Positions 61,251-64,000 of a DNA stretch of 64,000 nt are shown here, in pieces. The notes beneath the pieces were generated by a model. The model worked only from the letters and a program-made list of their open reading frames with translations. It did not search any database and was not told where the DNA came from. The translations under genes were made by a program, and so were the position numbers. The stretch is from Deinococcus hopiensis KR-140 (GTDB lineage: Bacteria; Deinococcota; Deinococci; Deinococcales; Deinococcaceae): positions 62,001 through 126,000 of the forward strand of contig CALPYF020000007.1 in NCBI GenBank assembly GCA_943327755.2, written 5' to 3'. The number at the start of each line of letters is the position of its first letter. The stretch's first letter is position 1.

Positions 61251-63016
61251 GCCGGCGCCGTCCACTCCAGCATGCGGCCGCCCCCGGCCCCGACCCGGCA
61301 CGGAGGCAGGAGAGGCAGGCGTCCGCCGCAGACCGCGTCGACGACTGGGTGAACCGGGTGGCGAGTGTCACCATCCCAGCCTTCCACCAGATCCGGGACC
61401 TGAGCGTCCCGCTTCACCACCGCATGACCGTGCTGATCGGCCTGAACGGCAGCGGCAAGAGCAGCGTCCTGGCAGCCATCAACGCCCAGGCTTGCACCTT
61501 CCAGTTCAACATGCGCGGCCTGTCCATGGTGACAGACCCGCCGCATACCGTGGATCGCCTGATTGCAGATCACGAACTCACCGTGCTGTCCCAGAGCGGG
61601 CCGCTAGACGCGGATCAGCTCGCGCCGTTCGCGCCAGCAGAGATGAAACGCCTGGGCCACTTGTTGACCCAGGACCGCGCGCTGCAACTTGAAATCGCCC
61701 GCATCTTCGCCGCGATCCTGGGAGTGGACACCGGGCAGACCCTCGACGTGCAGGCCCCCGAAACACCGGGGGATCCCATCAGTGTGCACGTCCTGCAGCA
61801 AGGCGCCGCGGTCCCCGTTCATCACGCCAGCAAGGGCACCCGCGAGATTGTCATCCTGGCCATCATCATCGGCTTCCGCCAGGCCGTCGTGACCCACGAG
61901 ATGCGGCGCAATCAGCAGCTGCTCAAGAAGGCCGATGAGCGCTCCAGAAAAGCAGCCCGGGGAGGCGGGGGCAGCACGAAGGGCGGCGCGTGGTTCACCG
62001 GCAGCGCCCTGATCGTGGATCGGCGGCGAGTCAGTACGGTCGGCAGTGGCGGCGGCCGACACCGCATCTCCCGGCAGCCTGGGCTGCTGCTGCTGGACGA
62101 GCCCGGTGTGGGCCTGCATCCGGGCGCGCAGCGGCGCCTGCTGGACTACCTGTTACAGCATTCCCGCCTGCAGCAGGTGGTCCTGGTCACTCACTCGCCC
62201 TTCCTGATCGACCTGGAGTCCGGCGGCAGTTCAACGACATTGGCCGTCGAAATGGAAGCGGGTGGCGTTCAGGTCAGGCCGCTGGATCAAGCCCGGGATC
62301 ACCGCGCCCTCCTGCCCTGGCGCGAAGCCCTCGGCCTGGACCTCACCCGGCAGATCCTGTGGGAGCATCCCACCCTGCTGGTCGAGGGCAAGAGTGACCG
62401 CCACTACCTCGGTGCCATGTCCGGCTTCTGCGGCGCCGCCCTCCGGCCAGGAACGGGCGTGGTGCAGGGCGGCGGCACGCGGCGCATGGTGCCGACCGTC
62501 CACGCCCTACTTTCCTTTGACCTGGCCGCCACGCGGTCGAGTGAACTGATTGTGCTGCTCGACTCCGATCTGAACAATGCCGACGCCGACCAGGTGGAGC
62601 AGCTCGTCACGCGGGTGGTGAAGTGCGGCGACCACGCCCGGCCCCTGCGCGCCGGCACGAAGCGCCTGGGGGAGATCGAGGACTTGTTCGAGCCCGCCGA
62701 GTACATGACGCTGTTCAAGCGCCGCTATCCCCATCTGGCACACGTCCCACTGCATCTGGAGGGACCGCCGCCGTCCGGACCCCACGTGAGGTGTAGCAAT
62801 ACCACCTTGCCGAAGGCTATTACCGCCATGCTCAAGCAGATTGGCGACCCGCTCGGTAATGAGAACTTCCACGCCGAAGTCTCCCAGCAGCTCGCCGATG
62901 ATCCTGGCCTTCTACTGACCATGAACATTAGTGACGCGACCCGTCAGCGGTTCGCGGGACTGATCGAGGCGATCAACCGGCACGTCGATGAGATCCGGGC
63001 GGCGCGGCGGCCGTGA
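61247..63016 (+). CDS. OLD-family nuclease: ABC-type ATPase plus TOPRIM
   Basis: 589 residues from GTG 61247. ATPase half: Walker A GLNGSGKSS (65-73), a signature-like ASKGTREIVILA (about 194-205), Walker B LLLLDEPGVGLHP (280-292) and H-loop THSPFLIDL (315-323). A basic Gly-rich loop with KGGAWFTG (about 245-252) is inserted before Walker B. TOPRIM half: LLVEGKSDRHYL with Glu380 and LLDSDLNNAD with Asp439/Asp441, as in OLD and Gabija GajA nucleases. OLD proteins act in phage defence, alone or with partners. No UvrD-like GajB partner is present, so the two unknown upstream genes are the candidate partners. Confidence 0.85.
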   Translation: MSRRRPLQHAAAPGPDPARRQERQASAADRVDDWVNRVASVTIPAFHQIRDLSVPLHHRMTVLIGLNGSGKSSVLAAINAQACTFQFNMRGLSMVTDPPHTVDRLIADHELTVLSQSGPLDADQLAPFAPAEMKRLGHLLTQDRALQLEIARIFAAILGVDTGQTLDVQAPETPGDPISVHVLQQGAAVPVHHASKGTREIVILAIIIGFRQAVVTHEMRRNQQLLKKADERSRKAARGGGGSTKGGAWFTGSALIVDRRRVSTVGSGGGRHRISRQPGLLLLDEPGVGLHPGAQRRLLDYLLQHSRLQQVVLVTHSPFLIDLESGGSSTTLAVEMEAGGVQVRPLDQARDHRALLPWREALGLDLTRQILWEHPTLLVEGKSDRHYLGAMSGFCGAALRPGTGVVQGGGTRRMVPTVHALLSFDLAATRSSELIVLLDSDLNNADADQVEQLVTRVVKCGDHARPLRAGTKRLGEIEDLFEPAEYMTLFKRRYPHLAHVPLHLEGPPPSGPHVRCSNTTLPKAITAMLKQIGDPLGNENFHAEVSQQLADDPGLLLTMNISDATRQRFAGLIEAINRHVDEIRAARRP

Positions 63017-63085
63017 CAGTGCCCCGTGCTGCGCGTGCCACGGGCTGCCACTGGGCGTCTCCTGCCCCCTCCGAATTTAAAACAT

Positions 63086-63103
63086 ACGTGGTAAACTCCT
63101 GGG
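63086..63103 (+). promoter_or_regulatory. ACGTGGTAAACT promoter D
   Basis: TAAACT at 63092-63097 preceded by ACGTGG, the same extended element as promoters A-C with one change; -35 is weak (TCCGAA, 16-bp spacing). Confidence 0.55.
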
Positions 63104-63140
63104 CAATCGATTAGCACCTCGCCCCCACAGGAGCTCACCC

Positions 63141-63560
63141 ATGACCCGACAGCTGACCCTGACGCCCCACCCCCTCACGCGCCGCACCTACCCGCTGCCG
63201 CTGCTGCTCACCGGCGCCGTCGCCGGCGGCCTGCTCGGCCTCCTGGGCGGCGGCGTCCTGCTGTGGCTGAACGTGGGCCCCGACGCGCCCCCCCTCCTGA
63301 GCGTCGCGATCGGCGTGGCCGTGGGCACTGCCCGCGCCGCGTTCGGCGGGCCCCTCGCGCGCACCGGCGAGCGCCTGACGCTGTACGGACCCACCGCGCG
63401 GCCACTGCAACTCGACCTGAGCCGGCAGAACCGCGACGACCTGCGGGACGCCCAGCGCCTGCACCGTAGCGGACAAGGGGACACCCTCATCCGCTACGTG
63501 ACGCCTTCAGGCGTTACCGAGTTCTACGCGAGCGACATCCGCACGGCCGTCACGGACTAA
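63141..63560 (+). CDS. Membrane protein, promoter D gene
   Basis: 139 residues. Two hydrophobic segments (about 18-44 and 51-69) precede a soluble tail (ERLTLYGPTARPLQLDLSRQNRDDLRDAQRLHRSGQGDTLIRYVTPSGVTEFYASDI) of strand and helix. ACAGGAGCTCACCC is the ribosome site and GCCCCCAC lies just before it. Same general layout as the promoter B gene. Function unknown. Confidence 0.65.
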   Translation: MTRQLTLTPHPLTRRTYPLPLLLTGAVAGGLLGLLGGGVLLWLNVGPDAPPLLSVAIGVAVGTARAAFGGPLARTGERLTLYGPTARPLQLDLSRQNRDDLRDAQRLHRSGQGDTLIRYVTPSGVTEFYASDIRTAVTD

Positions 63561-63571
63561 ACCGAAGCCCG

Positions 63572-64000
63572 TCAGGCGTACTTGAGCCGGTTGATGTAAT
63601 TGGTCAGTTCCGTACGGTCCGTCCAGTGGGCGGCCAGTGGCAGGATCGCGACAAGGGCGTCTCTCAGCAGGAAGCGCAGCTCGTGCACCCTCTCCCAGGC
63701 CACCGTGCTGGACGTGCGCCCATGCATGATGCTGCTGCGGATGTTGTACAAGGCCTTGACCTGCTTTCGGCGCTCGAGTCGCGTCTCAACGGTCTGTGCA
63801 GTCAGGAAGGCCATGGCGTCCGCGACCGTCTCGGCGACCGCATTCTGGTCGGTGAACAGGATCTCCAGCACCACTGCGAGATTCAGGAATGCGCCCTCCG
63901 GATCCTGCTGCGTCTGTGCCGTACCGAGCCACTCAAAGCAGCGCAGGAGTGTCCGCTGCCAGTTGTTCAGGCTGTTGCGGTCCTGTGCGAGAAGGGCGGG
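63572..64000 (-). CDS. Partial HEPN-domain protein at right edge
   Basis: The frame is open from base 64000, giving 142 residues of a C-terminal helical domain: WLGTAQTQQDPEGAFLNLAVVLEILFTD, then KQVKALYNIRSSIMHGRTSS, where RSSIMH is the RxxxxH HEPN motif, and WERVHELRFLLRDALVAILPL. The YxiRSxIxHG pattern matches ApeA-type and abortive-infection HEPN domains. The start is beyond the window. An apparent GTG at 63874 is internal. Confidence 0.65.
   Translation of the reverse strand, partial: PALLAQDRNSLNNWQRTLLRCFEWLGTAQTQQDPEGAFLNLAVVLEILFTDQNAVAETVADAMAFLTAQTVETRLERRKQVKALYNIRSSIMHGRTSSTVAWERVHELRFLLRDALVAILPLAAHWTDRTELTNYINRLKYA

Noticed and set aside
1..64000. tRNA, rRNA or riboswitch genes
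   Set aside because: No cloverleaf, rRNA segment or known riboswitch core was recognised by eye; a covariance-model search would be needed to exclude small RNAs.

Overview
The window is a GC-rich (roughly two-thirds GC) accessory replicon, almost certainly a large conjugative or mobilisable plasmid of a Deinococcus-type bacterium. Signs of the host are: many promoters of the form TANNNT placed 5-8 bases before an ATG (leaderless transcripts, known to be abundant in Deinococcus), an SLH-domain outer-envelope porin-like protein, an SSB with two OB folds in one chain, and an HExxH metallopeptidase of the ImmA/IrrE type. No housekeeping genes, rRNA, tRNA or CRISPR array are visible. The host is inferred from these traits, not from a database match.

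Layout. 1-4.7 kb: a left-edge minus-strand pair, three 22-bp direct repeats, an operator-controlled metallopeptidase/tyrosine recombinase pair and small regulatory genes. 4.6-8.4 kb: a partition locus with parA, parB and seven copies of the palindrome TTAGGTCACCGTGACCTAG (candidate parS) on both sides; ParA carries two Phd/YefM antitoxin-like repeats at its N-terminus and lacks the usual signature lysine. 8.5-16.3 kb: lipoprotein, envelope proteins, SSB and a three-gene unknown operon. 16.38-21.2 kb: a lipoprotein gene split by a 4,176-bp Tn3-family transposon whose removal, with one copy of the 5-bp duplication GTGTC, restores a 212-codon frame exactly. 21.5-24.1 kb: a winged-helix protein, a membrane protein and a Replic_Relax-like protein.

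24.2-45.7 kb is a type IV secretion/conjugation region: lytic transglycosylase, a SpoIIIAA-like ATPase in the VirB11 position, VirD4-like coupling ATPase, VirB9-like and VirB10-like proteins, VirB4-like ATPase, VirB5-like secreted protein and a 1,396-residue VirB6-like protein. Embedded in it (30.1-33.2 kb) is an island of five small genes that share one leader and start context, three of them paralogues. No relaxase was recognised, so DNA processing genes may lie outside the window.

45.9-51 kb holds unknown genes, one with an HEPN-like RxxxxH motif and one CoiA-like nuclease candidate. 51.0-53.3 kb has no convincing gene but has extreme G/C strand skew and a row of five adjacent hairpins. 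53.3-57.7 kb is a cluster of small unknown genes driven by near-identical GCGTGGTAAACT promoters, ending in a gene broken by an in-frame TGA. 57.7-63.0 kb pairs minus-strand genes, including an XRE-type regulator, with a divergent three-gene operon ending in an OLD-family ATPase/TOPRIM nuclease; the operon is preceded by two TGTCGTACGACA operators and a leaderless 15-residue Cys-containing leader ORF. This operon is the best candidate for an undescribed defence system. The right edge cuts a second HEPN-like gene.
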